Assembly (NCBI RefSeq): GCF_040448305.1
Contig: NZ_CP148752.1
Coordinates: 2,418,001-2,482,000 of the forward strand
From: Pseudomonas fluorescens
GTDB lineage: Bacteria; Pseudomonadota; Gammaproteobacteria; Pseudomonadales; Pseudomonadaceae
Length of the DNA: 64,000 bases
Reading direction: 5' to 3'
Shown: positions 42,976 to 52,112 of the stretch, in pieces
Position numbering within the stretch: the stretch's first letter is position 1
Layout: each line of letters starts with the position of its first letter
The notes under the pieces: generated by a model
What the model saw: only the letters and a program-made list of their open reading frames with translations
Databases searched by the model: none
What the model was told of the DNA's origin: nothing
Translations under genes and position numbers: made by a program

Positions 42976-43926
42976 TTACAGCGCGCCCTTTTCCTTGTAG
43001 TAGCGTTCGGCACCTGGATGCAGCGCGATCGGCAGGTTTTTGGCTGCACTTTCCAGTTTGATGTCCTTGGCTGCCGAATGTGAGTTACCGAGACGCGTCA
43101 GGTTATCGAACAACAGTCTGGTCATCTCATAGGCAACTTCATCGGACACATCGGCGCGGGTCACCAGAATGTTGGTGATGGCAACCGTCGGCACGGCTTC
43201 GGCTTGTCCGTCATACGTGTTGGCCGGAATCATTGCACTCTGATAGGCCGGGTTGCCGATTTTCGCGACCACTTCAGTCGGGATCGCTATGTAGTTCAGT
43301 GGCATGACAGAGGACAGGTCGCGAATGGCCGCCATGCCCAACCCGGACGATTGCAATGTCGCATCCAGTTGTCTGTTCTTGATCAGTTCGACCGATTCGG
43401 CAAAGGGCAGGTATTGCACTTTACCCATGTCCTCATAGGTTAGCCCTGCTGCTTTGAAGATCGCGCGCGCGTTCAGTTCGGTACCTGATTTGGGCGCCCC
43501 GACCGAAATGGTTTTGCCCTTGAGATCCGCGAGGGTCTTGATCCCCGATTCCTTGCTGGCAACGATCTGAATGTAATTGGGGTAGGCCCCGCCAATGGCA
43601 CGCAACTTGGTCAGCGGTGCCTTGAAACCAGCGTCTTCCACGCCGTTTTTGGCATCGGCAACCGAATCACCCAGTGCCAGCGCCAACTCGCCTCGACCGG
43701 CTTGCAACAGGTTGAGATTTTCCACCGAGGCCTTGGTGGCTTGAACCGAGGTCTTCGAGCCTGGAATGCCATCGCTGTAGATCTGTGACAAGCCGACACC
43801 AATCGGGTAGTAAACCCCGCTGGTTCCCCCGGTCAGGATGTTGATGAACACCGGCGCGGCTTGCGCAGCGGTACTGATTGCCAGCGTGGCGGCGGCCAGC
43901 AGGGCGAAGCGTGTTTTTACTCGCAT
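42976..43926 (-). CDS. TAXI family TRAP solute receptor
   Basis: A 316-residue periplasmic binding protein with a signal peptide (ALLAAATLAISTAAQA) and the TAXI opening FINILTGGTSGVYYPIGVGL. It has the downstream TLADLKGKTISVGAPKSGTE segment. TAXI proteins bind the imported solute and deliver it to the fused permease (40873-42900), which is encoded next. The ATG at 43926 has CGGAGAGG upstream. Binding specificity cannot be read from the sequence. Confidence 0.92.
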   Translation of the reverse strand: MRVKTRFALLAAATLAISTAAQAAPVFINILTGGTSGVYYPIGVGLSQIYSDGIPGSKTSVQATKASVENLNLLQAGRGELALALGDSVADAKNGVEDAGFKAPLTKLRAIGGAYPNYIQIVASKESGIKTLADLKGKTISVGAPKSGTELNARAIFKAAGLTYEDMGKVQYLPFAESVELIKNRQLDATLQSSGLGMAAIRDLSSVMPLNYIAIPTEVVAKIGNPAYQSAMIPANTYDGQAEAVPTVAITNILVTRADVSDEVAYEMTRLLFDNLTRLGNSHSAAKDIKLESAAKNLPIALHPGAERYYKEKGAL

Positions 43927-44011
43927 GGGGAACCTCTCCGTCTTGTTATGGCTTGTGCAGAGTGATTCCACTCTAGTTGATTCCGGCGCAGTAGGGGGTG
44001 GGCAGGCGAGA

Positions 44012-45295
44012 TCAGTTCATGCCCAGCCACGCTGGCAGCACCAGCGAAATCCACGGCACATAGGTAATCAGCACCAGGAACAGCAACAAAATCGTCAACC
44101 AGGGCATAGCCGCTTTTACGGTGGCGGGTAATGACATACCAGTCACCGCCGAGGTGACGAACAGGTTCAGGCCCACCGGCGGGGTAATCAGACCGATTTC
44201 GAGGTTGACCACCATGATGATGCCGAGGTGAATCGGGTCGATACCCAGTTTCATGGCGATGGGGAAGAGGATCGGCGCCAGGATCAGGATGATGGCCGAC
44301 GGCTCCATGAACGCGCCGGCAATCAGCAGCACAATGTTGACCACCAGCAGGAAAGTCACGGGCGTCAGGCCTGCGTCAATCACCCAGGCAGTGATCTGCT
44401 GCGGGAGCTGTTCGGTGGTCAGGACGTGGGCAAAAAGCATGGCGTTGGCGATGATGAACATCAGCATGATGCTCAGCTTGGCGGATTCCAGCAGGACTTT
44501 TGGCGTTTCACGAAACGTCAGATCCTTGTAGACGAACAAGGCGATGAACGCCGAGTAAACGGCCGCCACCGCCGCCGCCTCGGTCGGGGTGAACATCCCG
44601 GAATAGATGCCGCCCAGGATGATTACCATCAGCAACAGGCCCCATATTGCCTGGCGTGCGGTACCCATCAACTCCCGAAATGTCGCGCGCGGCAAGGCGG
44701 GCAGGTTTTTCTTAACGGCGACAATATAGATCGCCACCATCAGTGCTGTTCCCAACAACAGACCTGGCACCACACCGGCCATGAACAGCTTGCCGACGGA
44801 AGTTTCGGTGGCGGCGGCATAGACCACCATCACGATTGACGGTGGGATGAGGATGCCGAGCGTCCCGGCGTTGCAGATGATCCCCGCGCCAAAGGCTTGC
44901 GGATAACCGGAGCGGACCATGCCGGCAATGGCGATTGAACCCACGGCAGCCACCGTCGCCGGACTTGAGCCGGAGAGGGCGGCGAACAGCATGCAGGCCA
45001 ACACCGCAGCGATGGCCAGGCCGCCGCGAATATGTCCGACACAGGCATTGGCAAAGTCAATCAACCGGCGGGCAACACCACCGGTGGTCATGAAGGCGCC
45101 GGCGAGCAGGAAAAACGGAATGGCCAGCAGCGTGTAATGCTCCGAGGTCTCGAACAGCTTGATCGCCAGCGAGCGCACCGAATCGGGACTGAAGAAAATG
45201 ATGGTCAAGGAACCGGCCAGACCGAGGGAAATGGCGATGGGAACGCCGATGAACATCAGGACGAACAGGGCCACGAACAAGAAAGCAATGGTCAT
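44012..45295 (-). CDS. dctM: TRAP transporter large permease
   Basis: A 427-residue DctM-family permease of ordinary length with about 12 TM helices. It contains the family stretches AGAFMTTGGVARRLIDFANA, GTLGILIPPSIVMVVYAAAT and TPPVGLNLFVTSAVTGM. It overlaps dctQ by 4 bp, so the two are co-translated. It forms the second, separate TRAP system of this operon together with DctP and DctQ. Confidence 0.92.
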   Translation of the reverse strand: MTIAFLFVALFVLMFIGVPIAISLGLAGSLTIIFFSPDSVRSLAIKLFETSEHYTLLAIPFFLLAGAFMTTGGVARRLIDFANACVGHIRGGLAIAAVLACMLFAALSGSSPATVAAVGSIAIAGMVRSGYPQAFGAGIICNAGTLGILIPPSIVMVVYAAATETSVGKLFMAGVVPGLLLGTALMVAIYIVAVKKNLPALPRATFRELMGTARQAIWGLLLMVIILGGIYSGMFTPTEAAAVAAVYSAFIALFVYKDLTFRETPKVLLESAKLSIMLMFIIANAMLFAHVLTTEQLPQQITAWVIDAGLTPVTFLLVVNIVLLIAGAFMEPSAIILILAPILFPIAMKLGIDPIHLGIIMVVNLEIGLITPPVGLNLFVTSAVTGMSLPATVKAAMPWLTILLLFLVLITYVPWISLVLPAWLGMN

Positions 45296-45924
45296 GACTT
45301 GTCATCCTTGTGCTCGGCGAGTTTCAACACGTCAGCGGCTTCGTCGGCCAGGCCCAGGCCGGTCTGGCGGTTCTGCAGGATGCGCAGGAGAATTTCAGCG
45401 AAGCGGATGAAGACCAGGGCAAAACCCAAAGGTACGATCAGCCCGATATGCCATTGCATGATACCGAAATGGCCCAGATCCTCGGCACCGATGCCTGCAA
45501 TCATCAACGTCCGAATCCATTCGAAGCTGGCTACGCTGAGCAGTGCTGCATAGGCCAGGCAGCACAGGCAGGCCACAATACCTATGTACTTTTGCACCGA
45601 TCGGCTGGTCAGCCTGACGAGTGCGTCAACACCGATATGCCCGGCCGTGCGCACGCCATAGGCCAGTCCGAAAAAGATCAGCCAGCCAAACAGGGCCTTG
45701 GTCAGGGCAGTGCTCCAGGTCATCGCCTGAGCCATCCCCATGATTTCGTCGCCAATGGCGAACAGCGGGACGCTTGCACCTGGCCAACGATCAGCAAGCC
45801 AGTAGAAAAGGCTATAGAAATTGTTGAGGATCACGTAAACGAACGTGACCAGGGTCATGGCGGTCAGAAGGAAGACGATAAAGCCTTCCTCGAAGTGTTC
45901 CCAGATTCGCCGAAGCGCTTTCAT
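45292..45924 (-). CDS. dctQ: TRAP transporter small permease
   Basis: A 210-residue DctQ-type protein with four TM helices: EGFIVFLLTAMTLVTFVYVI, ALFGWLIFFGLAYGVR, a stretch near VACLCCLAYAALLSV, and LIVPLGFALVFIRFAEILL. The segment RTAGHIGVDAL is characteristic of DctQ. The ATG at 45924 is preferred; the longer frame to 45990 lacks a ribosome-binding site and has no homology-like content. It ends in the start of dctM. Confidence 0.88.
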   Translation of the reverse strand: MKALRRIWEHFEEGFIVFLLTAMTLVTFVYVILNNFYSLFYWLADRWPGASVPLFAIGDEIMGMAQAMTWSTALTKALFGWLIFFGLAYGVRTAGHIGVDALVRLTSRSVQKYIGIVACLCCLAYAALLSVASFEWIRTLMIAGIGAEDLGHFGIMQWHIGLIVPLGFALVFIRFAEILLRILQNRQTGLGLADEAADVLKLAEHKDDKS

Positions 45925-45986
45925 GGATGGCTTCTCACATCGAGTGACGACTGGCAGGCGCCGCGCCGGCAGCACCTGCCTTGCGA

Positions 45987-46982
45987 TCATTGAGCCTTGT
46001 TGGCGGCTTCGGCTGCAAAGATCAGTTCAGGGCCGATATCGCCTTCGAACATCTTCCATACTGGTTTCATCGCTTCTCGCCATTGTTCGCGTTCTTGCGG
46101 TGTCAGGATGATGATTTCGGTCGTTTTGGCCGCGATTATGCGTTGCTTGTCACTCTCATTCAGCTGCGCCGCTTCCTTGTTCACCTGAGCGGTGACTTCC
46201 ACGACAATCTTGTCCAGTTCGCTGCGAACGTCCGGTGGCAGGCCGTTCCAGAATTTGGTGTTGGTGATCAGCATGTAATCCAGTACACCGTGGTTGGATT
46301 CAGTGATGTACTTCTGTACTTCATGCATTTTCTGGCTGTAGATATTCGAGTAAGGGTTCTCCGCACCGTTGACCACACCGGTCTGCAGCCCCTGATAAAC
46401 CTCGGCAAAACTCATCTTGCGCGGATTGGCGCGCACAGCCTTGAACTGTTCTTCGAGCACGGCAGACGCCTGCACTCGGAACTTCAGGCCACGGGCATCG
46501 GCAGGGACACGCAGTGCCTTGTTGGCCGACAATTGCTTCATCCCGTTGTGCCAGTAGGCCAGGCCGGTGATGTTTTTACTTTCCATGGATTTGAGCAGCC
46601 CCTGACCCTGCGGGCTCAACTGGAAGCGGTTGACGGCGGCGATGTCATTAAACAGGAAGGGCAGGTCGAATAGCTGGAGGGTCTTGGTGTACTGTTCGAA
46701 CTTGGCCAGGGACGGCGCAATCATCTGCACATCTCCCAGCAACAGCGCTTCCATCTCCTTGCCGTCACCAAACAACGACGAGTTGGGATAGACCTCGACC
46801 TTGACCTTGCCAGGCAAGCGTTCCTCTACCAGTTTCTTGAACAGCAAGGCACCTTGGCCCTTGGGCGTCTGTTCAGCGACGACATGCGAGAACTTGATAA
46901 TCACCGGATCTGCCGCCATGGCCGCGTTCATTGTGCTTAACGCAAGTGCGCAGGCGAGTACTGTGTATAGAGATCTGAACAT
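45987..46982 (-). CDS. dctP: TRAP transporter solute-binding protein DctP
   Basis: A 331-residue periplasmic receptor. The signal peptide is YTVLACALALSTMNAAMA. The DctP opening VIIKFSHVVAEQTPKGQGA, the GLKFRVQASAVLEEQF segment and the FAEVYQGLQTGVVNGAENPY block are present. The conserved arginine that binds carboxylates in most DctP proteins is probably the Arg in LKFRVQA, so the solute is likely an organic acid. It is the first gene of the six-gene TRAP operon. Confidence 0.92.
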   Translation of the reverse strand: MFRSLYTVLACALALSTMNAAMAADPVIIKFSHVVAEQTPKGQGALLFKKLVEERLPGKVKVEVYPNSSLFGDGKEMEALLLGDVQMIAPSLAKFEQYTKTLQLFDLPFLFNDIAAVNRFQLSPQGQGLLKSMESKNITGLAYWHNGMKQLSANKALRVPADARGLKFRVQASAVLEEQFKAVRANPRKMSFAEVYQGLQTGVVNGAENPYSNIYSQKMHEVQKYITESNHGVLDYMLITNTKFWNGLPPDVRSELDKIVVEVTAQVNKEAAQLNESDKQRIIAAKTTEIIILTPQEREQWREAMKPVWKMFEGDIGPELIFAAEAANKAQ

Positions 46983-47197
46983 CGGGGGGATTCCTCTTGT
47001 TTTTGTTTTTCATATGGCTCGATGCCTTGAGCGCATTTGTATGTCAGGACAGAAACAAGTCTAGGCAGAAAACTATCTGTTGGAGGGTAATAACCAGGAA
47101 GGTAAAAAACTGCTGGTAGATGGCAAGATTCTCAAACCTGACTTTATTGGATTTTTTGCCGCTGATTGGACGCCTGAATGGATGACTGCTTTTGGTC

Positions 47198-48875
47198 CAG
47201 GCTGTGTGAAAACTCCCGCAATTGTCTAATCTTCTGATCGTCGAGATCGTAGCGGGGGCGATCATGAAGCGATTTATTGAAGGTGAGGCTCGGGCGCAAG
47301 TCACCTTACTGCCGGAGTGTCTGGACGATTACGTAACCGAAGAAAATCCAGTGCGCGTGGTCGATGTTTTCGTCGATGAACTCGACTTGGGCGCGCTTGG
47401 TTTTGAGGGCGTCGATCCTGCCGCAACTGGTCGTCCGGCCTATCACCCAGCGGTGTTGCTGAAGATCTATATCTACGGCTATCTCAATCGGATTCAATCC
47501 AGCCGCCGACTTGAGCGAGAGGCCGAGCGCAACGTCGAGTTGATGTGGCTAACGGGGCGTTTGGCTCCGGACTTCAAAACCATTGCCGACTTTCGCAAAG
47601 ACAACGGCAAAGCCATTCGCAGCGTATGCCGCCAGTTCGTAGTTCTTTGTCGCAACCTCAATCTCTTCTCCCAATCGATCATCGCCATCGACGGCAGCAA
47701 ATTCAAAGCCGTCAATAATCGCGACCGCAACTTCACTCAGGGCAAGGTGAAGGCACGCATGCAGCAGATCGAGCAGAGCATTGATCGATATCTGGCGGCG
47801 ATGGATTCGGCGGATCGGGCAACGCCCGAAGTGGCCGAGGCCAAAGCAGAGCGGCTTAAAGAAAAGATAGAAACACTGAAAAAGCAGATACAGAAACTCA
47901 AGGACATCGAGGCGCAGCTCCACGAAAGTCCAGACCAGCAAATCTCCCTCACAGACCCAGATGCACGCTCAATGGCTACGAGCGGCCGAGGCACCGGAAC
48001 GGTTGGCTACAACGTACAAACAGCTGTCGACGACAAACACCATCTGATCGTTGCCCATGAGGTGACCAACGTTGGTAATGATCGTGGGCAACTGAGCAAT
48101 ATGGCGAACCAAACGCGTGAAGAAATCGAGGCTGAATCGCTAACGGTGGTGGCCGACCGAGGCTATTACAAAGGTCTGGAAATCCTTGCTTGCGAGCAAG
48201 CCGGCATCACTACCTTCGTACCGAAACCCCTCACATCTGGCAGCAAAGCCGAAGGCAGATTCGGCAAACAGGATTTCATCTATCTTATTGCGTCGGACGA
48301 GTATCAATGCCCTGCGGGGCAGTTACTAACCAGGCGGTACTCGTCGATGGAAGACGGCATGTTATTGCATTGTTACTACTTCTCGGGCTGCCAGTCCTGC
48401 TCAATGCAAAAGCAATGTACGACGGGTAAGGAGCGCCGTGTGAAGCGCTGGGAACATGAGGCTGTAGTCGACGCGATGCAGGTTCGGCTAGAACATGATC
48501 CAGCGATGATGAGGGTTCGTCGCCAGACCGTTGAACATCCTTTTGGAACGCTCAAGTACTGGATGGGAAGTACCCACTTCCTGACCAAAACCCTGCCGAG
48601 GGTGAGCACTGAGATGAGCCTTCATGTGCTCGCCTACAACCTCAAACGAATGATGAGCATCTTCGGCATCGCAGGACTGCTTGAGGCGATCAGGGCGTGA
48701 ACCCAGCCGCTTGGCTCGCCAGTTAGAAGCCGTTTGGGCCGCAGACGCGGCCCAAACGGCATTACGAACGTCTATGTCACTGACTAAGCTAATTCGTGCT
48801 TTCGCCCGCTGATTCCATAGGCAACCCTCGCGACTCTCAGTTTTCGAGGTATTTAGCGCGTTTTCACACAGCCTG
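47198..48875 (+). mobile_element. IS1182-family insertion sequence, apparently intact
   Basis: The element is about 1.68 kb. Ends are perfect 16-bp inverted repeats CAGGCTGTGTGAAAAC (47198-47213) and its complement (48860-48875). Directly outside both ends lies GGTC (47194-47197 and 48876-48879), a possible 4-bp target duplication. A 17-bp repeat with no duplication is an equally possible reading of the same junction. It carries one transposase gene and no passenger genes. It lies between dctP and the truncated integrase. Confidence 0.85.
47264..48700 (+). CDS. IS1182-family transposase
   Basis: A 478-residue DDE transposase, full length for the family. The N-terminal FIEGEARAQVTLLPECLDDY and PAYHPAVLLKIYIYGYLNRI are typical of IS1182. 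Later come FKTIADFRKDNG, IAIDGSKFKAVN (first catalytic Asp), VVADRGYYKG (second Asp) and the RQTVEHPFGTLK region (catalytic Glu). A coiled-coil stretch (~residues 170-225, LKEKIETLKKQIQKLKDI) lies in the middle. The ATG at 47264 (MKRFIEG) is chosen because the N-terminal conserved block begins there. No frameshift is visible, so it may still be active. Confidence 0.9.
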   Translation: MKRFIEGEARAQVTLLPECLDDYVTEENPVRVVDVFVDELDLGALGFEGVDPAATGRPAYHPAVLLKIYIYGYLNRIQSSRRLEREAERNVELMWLTGRLAPDFKTIADFRKDNGKAIRSVCRQFVVLCRNLNLFSQSIIAIDGSKFKAVNNRDRNFTQGKVKARMQQIEQSIDRYLAAMDSADRATPEVAEAKAERLKEKIETLKKQIQKLKDIEAQLHESPDQQISLTDPDARSMATSGRGTGTVGYNVQTAVDDKHHLIVAHEVTNVGNDRGQLSNMANQTREEIEAESLTVVADRGYYKGLEILACEQAGITTFVPKPLTSGSKAEGRFGKQDFIYLIASDEYQCPAGQLLTRRYSSMEDGMLLHCYYFSGCQSCSMQKQCTTGKERRVKRWEHEAVVDAMQVRLEHDPAMMRVRRQTVEHPFGTLKYWMGSTHFLTKTLPRVSTEMSLHVLAYNLKRMMSIFGIAGLLEAIRA

Positions 48876-48964
48876 GGTCGATTTCTGCCGATCATGAAGC
48901 CGAAATCAAGCTGAAGAACGTGCTCGGTGCGCAACTATGAGGACTCAACACTGAAGGCGCCGAC

Positions 48965-49913
48965 TTAAGAGGGCGGTAAAGAACCAGTCGCGGTATATGC
49001 AGGAAAAGACATCATCGATTCGGCCGGAGAATGCTCGTAGGTCGAGGACAGCACGGCACTGAGTCGGTCGCCCAACAGGTTCCAGGCGCGTTTTTTCTCT
49101 TCGGCATAATCATGATGCAGGTAGTGCCGCCTCACCCGGGACCCGGCCAGTACATGATTTTGACAGCGATCGATGACGTCCAGGCTGCCCCCCAAGGCCT
49201 GCATCATGGTCGCGCCTGTGCGGCGCAGGTCATGCGGCGTCCAGTCACCGTTCTGGCCGTCGGCAAGGACCAGCGTGTCGTCATGGCGCCGCCTGGAGAG
49301 GGCCTTACGATTTTTGAACCGGGCCTGACGGTCGCCGACCTGTTTGCTCACCACTCTCACGTCGACATGCCCATCATCCTGCTTGTTGGGAAAGCACCAC
49401 TGAGAGTCACCTGTGAGGGTCTTGAGTTCCTGAAAGAAATGCAGGGCGAAGGGCGAGAGGAAGACATGGTGGTCCTGTTTTTTGCCCCGGGTGCCTTTGA
49501 CGTTTTCACTGGGGAGGAACCAGCTCTGCCGGTCCAGATCGACATTTTTCCATTCGGTCTGCAGCAATTCGCCAATCCGGCACAGCGTGCCCAAGCTGAT
49601 CCAGAGCGCGAGTTGAGTCTCCTTCTTTAATGGACGAATACCCTCGTACTTTTGCCCGGCGGGGAGGGCGTTGTAATCGGCGGTCATTAACATCGTGTTC
49701 GGAGACGCTGCTCACCGCGGTCTTGCCGAGGGCCGGAAAAAGATCCTTGGTAAAACGGCGCTGCAATTCAGCATTACCGTCTTTGCGCGCCACGCCATCC
49801 AACAGCCACGCCTTGGCCAGATCCTGGACGGTCTGGCCCTTTTTCGCGCTGCCTTTGGCACCAATCCACTCCAATGCCAAAGGGCTAGATGTAAACAATT
49901 TTGTTATGAGCAT
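48965..49913 (-). pseudogene. Tyrosine recombinase (phage/island integrase), internally deleted
   Basis: The C-terminal frame (48965-49693) has catalytic Arg in CRIGELL, HDLRRTGATMMQA and the tyrosine region RRHYLHHDYAEEK of a P4-type integrase. The upstream frame (about 49700-49913) has LAKAWLLDGVARKDGNAELQ and ALGKTAVSSVSEHDV, the N-terminal core-binding region, but the two are in different frames. The sequence jumps from SEHDV to about AGQKYEGIRPLKKETQ, so roughly 100 residues that normally lie between them are missing. The N-terminus is also incomplete. It is a non-functional relic of an integrated island. Confidence 0.82.
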
Positions 49914-50102
49914 AATTAGGTATTGCGATCATAATTCATTGCCGATATGTGGAAGCCAGTAATCAGTAATGACGCCGGGCTGACGAGCAGGTTCTTTTAT
50001 TAATATCTTCAATCAATGGAGTTTGCTGCTGACATACATAGCATCGGAATGCCAAGACATGCTGCTCAACCTAAACTCCCGTCACAGAGTGGTGGCGGTT
50101 AG

Positions 50103-51101
50103 TTATTGTATTTTAATGATGACCTTGCCTTTTGATCTCCCTTGCCCGACATAGCTCAACGCCTCGGCTGTCGATTCGAAAGGGAAGGTTCGGTCGATCA
50201 CCGGCTTTATAATGCCGGACTCGATGAGCTCCGTTATCTCATCCAGCTGGCCACCACTGGCACGCATAAAGACGAACGCATAGTTGATATTTTTTTTACG
50301 CGCTTTTCTGCGGATACCACTGCTCAACATACGCATGACCAGGCTCAATCCCCAAAACAGTTTTTGCTCTTCAGCGAACTGCGGCGTCGGCGGCCCCGAG
50401 ATGGAAATGAGCTGGCCACCAGGCTTCAGAATGGTGAGCGACTTTTCCAGTTCTTCAGCGCCCAAGCTGTTCAATACGACGTCGTAGTCCTGCAAAACGC
50501 TTTCGAAGTTTTGCTTCTTGTAGTCGACGACAACGTCCGCTCCCAGCGCTTTAACCCATTCAACATTGTTTGTGCTGGTGGTTGTCGCAACGAAGGCGCC
50601 CAGATGCTTGGCGAGCTGGATGGCGATGGTGCCAACACCGCCGGAACCGGCGTGAATAAAGACCTTCTGTCCTTTTTGCAACCTGGCTGTTTCAACCAAC
50701 ACCTGCCAGGCCGTCAGAGCGACCAGGGGGAGGGAAGCAGCTTCTTCCATGCTGATATTTTTGGGTTTCAACGCGAGAGCATTTTCTTCCACTGCAATAA
50801 GCTCGGCGAACGTGCCTATGCGCTCTTGAGGTGGGCGCGCGTAGACTTCGTCACCTGGCTTGAAGCGCCGCACACCGGATCCAACGCTGACCACGACCCC
50901 AGCCAGGTCATTGCCCAATATCAACGGGAATGAATACGGCAAGATCAGTTTGAATTCGCCTGTATTGATCTTTGAATCAAGCACGTTGACGCTTGTGGCA
51001 TGCACTTGAACCAGGACGTCATGTGCACCCACCTCAGGTGCGGGCACCTCGGCGACACGGCCATTATTCTTGCCGTAACGGTCGATTAGAAATGCCTTCA
51101 T
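50103..51101 (-). CDS. NADP-dependent quinone oxidoreductase-like dehydrogenase (MDR family)
   Basis: A 332-residue medium-chain dehydrogenase of the quinone oxidoreductase type without catalytic zinc ligands. The N-terminal GroES-like domain has PYSFPLILGNDLAGVVV; the Rossmann domain has FIHAGSGGVGTIAIQLAKHL (AGSGGVG loop). It would reduce quinones or activated alkenes with NADPH. It is the last gene of the four-gene operon that starts with the old yellow enzyme; the gap to the hydrolase gene is about 45 bp. The set looks like a defence against or use of electrophiles. Confidence 0.87.
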   Translation of the reverse strand: MKAFLIDRYGKNNGRVAEVPAPEVGAHDVLVQVHATSVNVLDSKINTGEFKLILPYSFPLILGNDLAGVVVSVGSGVRRFKPGDEVYARPPQERIGTFAELIAVEENALALKPKNISMEEAASLPLVALTAWQVLVETARLQKGQKVFIHAGSGGVGTIAIQLAKHLGAFVATTTSTNNVEWVKALGADVVVDYKKQNFESVLQDYDVVLNSLGAEELEKSLTILKPGGQLISISGPPTPQFAEEQKLFWGLSLVMRMLSSGIRRKARKKNINYAFVFMRASGGQLDEITELIESGIIKPVIDRTFPFESTAEALSYVGQGRSKGKVIIKIQ

Positions 51102-51146
51102 GTTGATTCAACTCTCATAGTTTCAAATGGAAATGGCTGAACACGC

Positions 51147-52016
51147 TCAGGCATCCAGGAATACCGTTGCTTTGGCCACGAAGTCAGCATGGTGTTGGAA
51201 AATTCCGCCATGCCCCGCGTCTTCGTAAATGATCAGTTGTGAATTCGGGATCCGGTTCGCCAAGTCAGTAGAGTTCACCGAGGGAACCATGATGTCGTGG
51301 TCACCGTTGGCGATAAGCGTCGGTATCTGTATGCGACTTAGGTTCTGTGGGGGCTGCCTGCCCCATGCGTGAATGGCTTTCAACTGCCGAAAAAAAGCGG
51401 TTGGCGTTGGATTTTTGTCTCGATCTTTCCTGCGCTCCTTCAGGCGACTCAGAAAATCCTTGGCGGCTCGCCGGCCATTGACCGTCGAGGTGAAGAATAG
51501 GTAGGTCTTCGGATCGCGCAACGTCAGCAAACCTTTAAGCATCAATGGCCATGACACTGACCAGACCTTGTCGATGCCGCTACCGCCAGCAGGCCCCGTA
51601 CCGGTCAGAATCAGTCTGCGCACCAAGTCAGGGGCGCTCAGGGCAATTTGCTGGGCCACGAACCCTCCAAGTGAAAAACCCAGCAGGTCGACCTTGTCGA
51701 AACCCAGCGCACGAAACAAAGCGATGGCATCGCTTGCCATTTCACTGACCGTCGCAGGGGCGGTGCCATCTGAGGCGCCGATTCCCCGATAGTCAGTTGC
51801 GATGATGCGCCTGGTGCTTGCGAGCCCATCCATGATCCGTGGGTCGAAGTTGTCCAGCACTGCGCCCCAATGGTTAAGCAGAACGAGCGGCAACTCACCC
51901 TTGGGGCCTATGTCACGGTAAGCGAACGCTATTCCTTCGACCTTGATCCATTTGTTCGCTGCATTTACGAACGGCGTGCGCGATCCGGGATGAAGTTTTG
52001 TGTCTTGAATATTCAT
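51147..52016 (-). CDS. Alpha/beta hydrolase
   Basis: A 289-residue alpha/beta-hydrolase-fold enzyme. The nucleophile elbow is GFSLGGF (Ser), the oxyanion stretch is LVLLNHWGAVLDNFDPR and the terminal histidine is in DAGHGGIFQHH. The acid residue is likely the Asp in ANGDHDIMVP. ATG 52016 (MNIQDTK) is taken. The substrate is probably an ester or lactone, which could be a product of the reductases in the same operon, but the protein is otherwise generic. Confidence 0.85.
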   Translation of the reverse strand: MNIQDTKLHPGSRTPFVNAANKWIKVEGIAFAYRDIGPKGELPLVLLNHWGAVLDNFDPRIMDGLASTRRIIATDYRGIGASDGTAPATVSEMASDAIALFRALGFDKVDLLGFSLGGFVAQQIALSAPDLVRRLILTGTGPAGGSGIDKVWSVSWPLMLKGLLTLRDPKTYLFFTSTVNGRRAAKDFLSRLKERRKDRDKNPTPTAFFRQLKAIHAWGRQPPQNLSRIQIPTLIANGDHDIMVPSVNSTDLANRIPNSQLIIYEDAGHGGIFQHHADFVAKATVFLDA

Positions 52017-52112
52017 GTTTGCCCCGTGATGCGGGTCGAAAAGCTGCAAGTGAGACTGTGTTGCAGGCGCTTTTAAATCGAGTGCTGCGCACCAGCGCCT
52101 GCTGCACGATGA

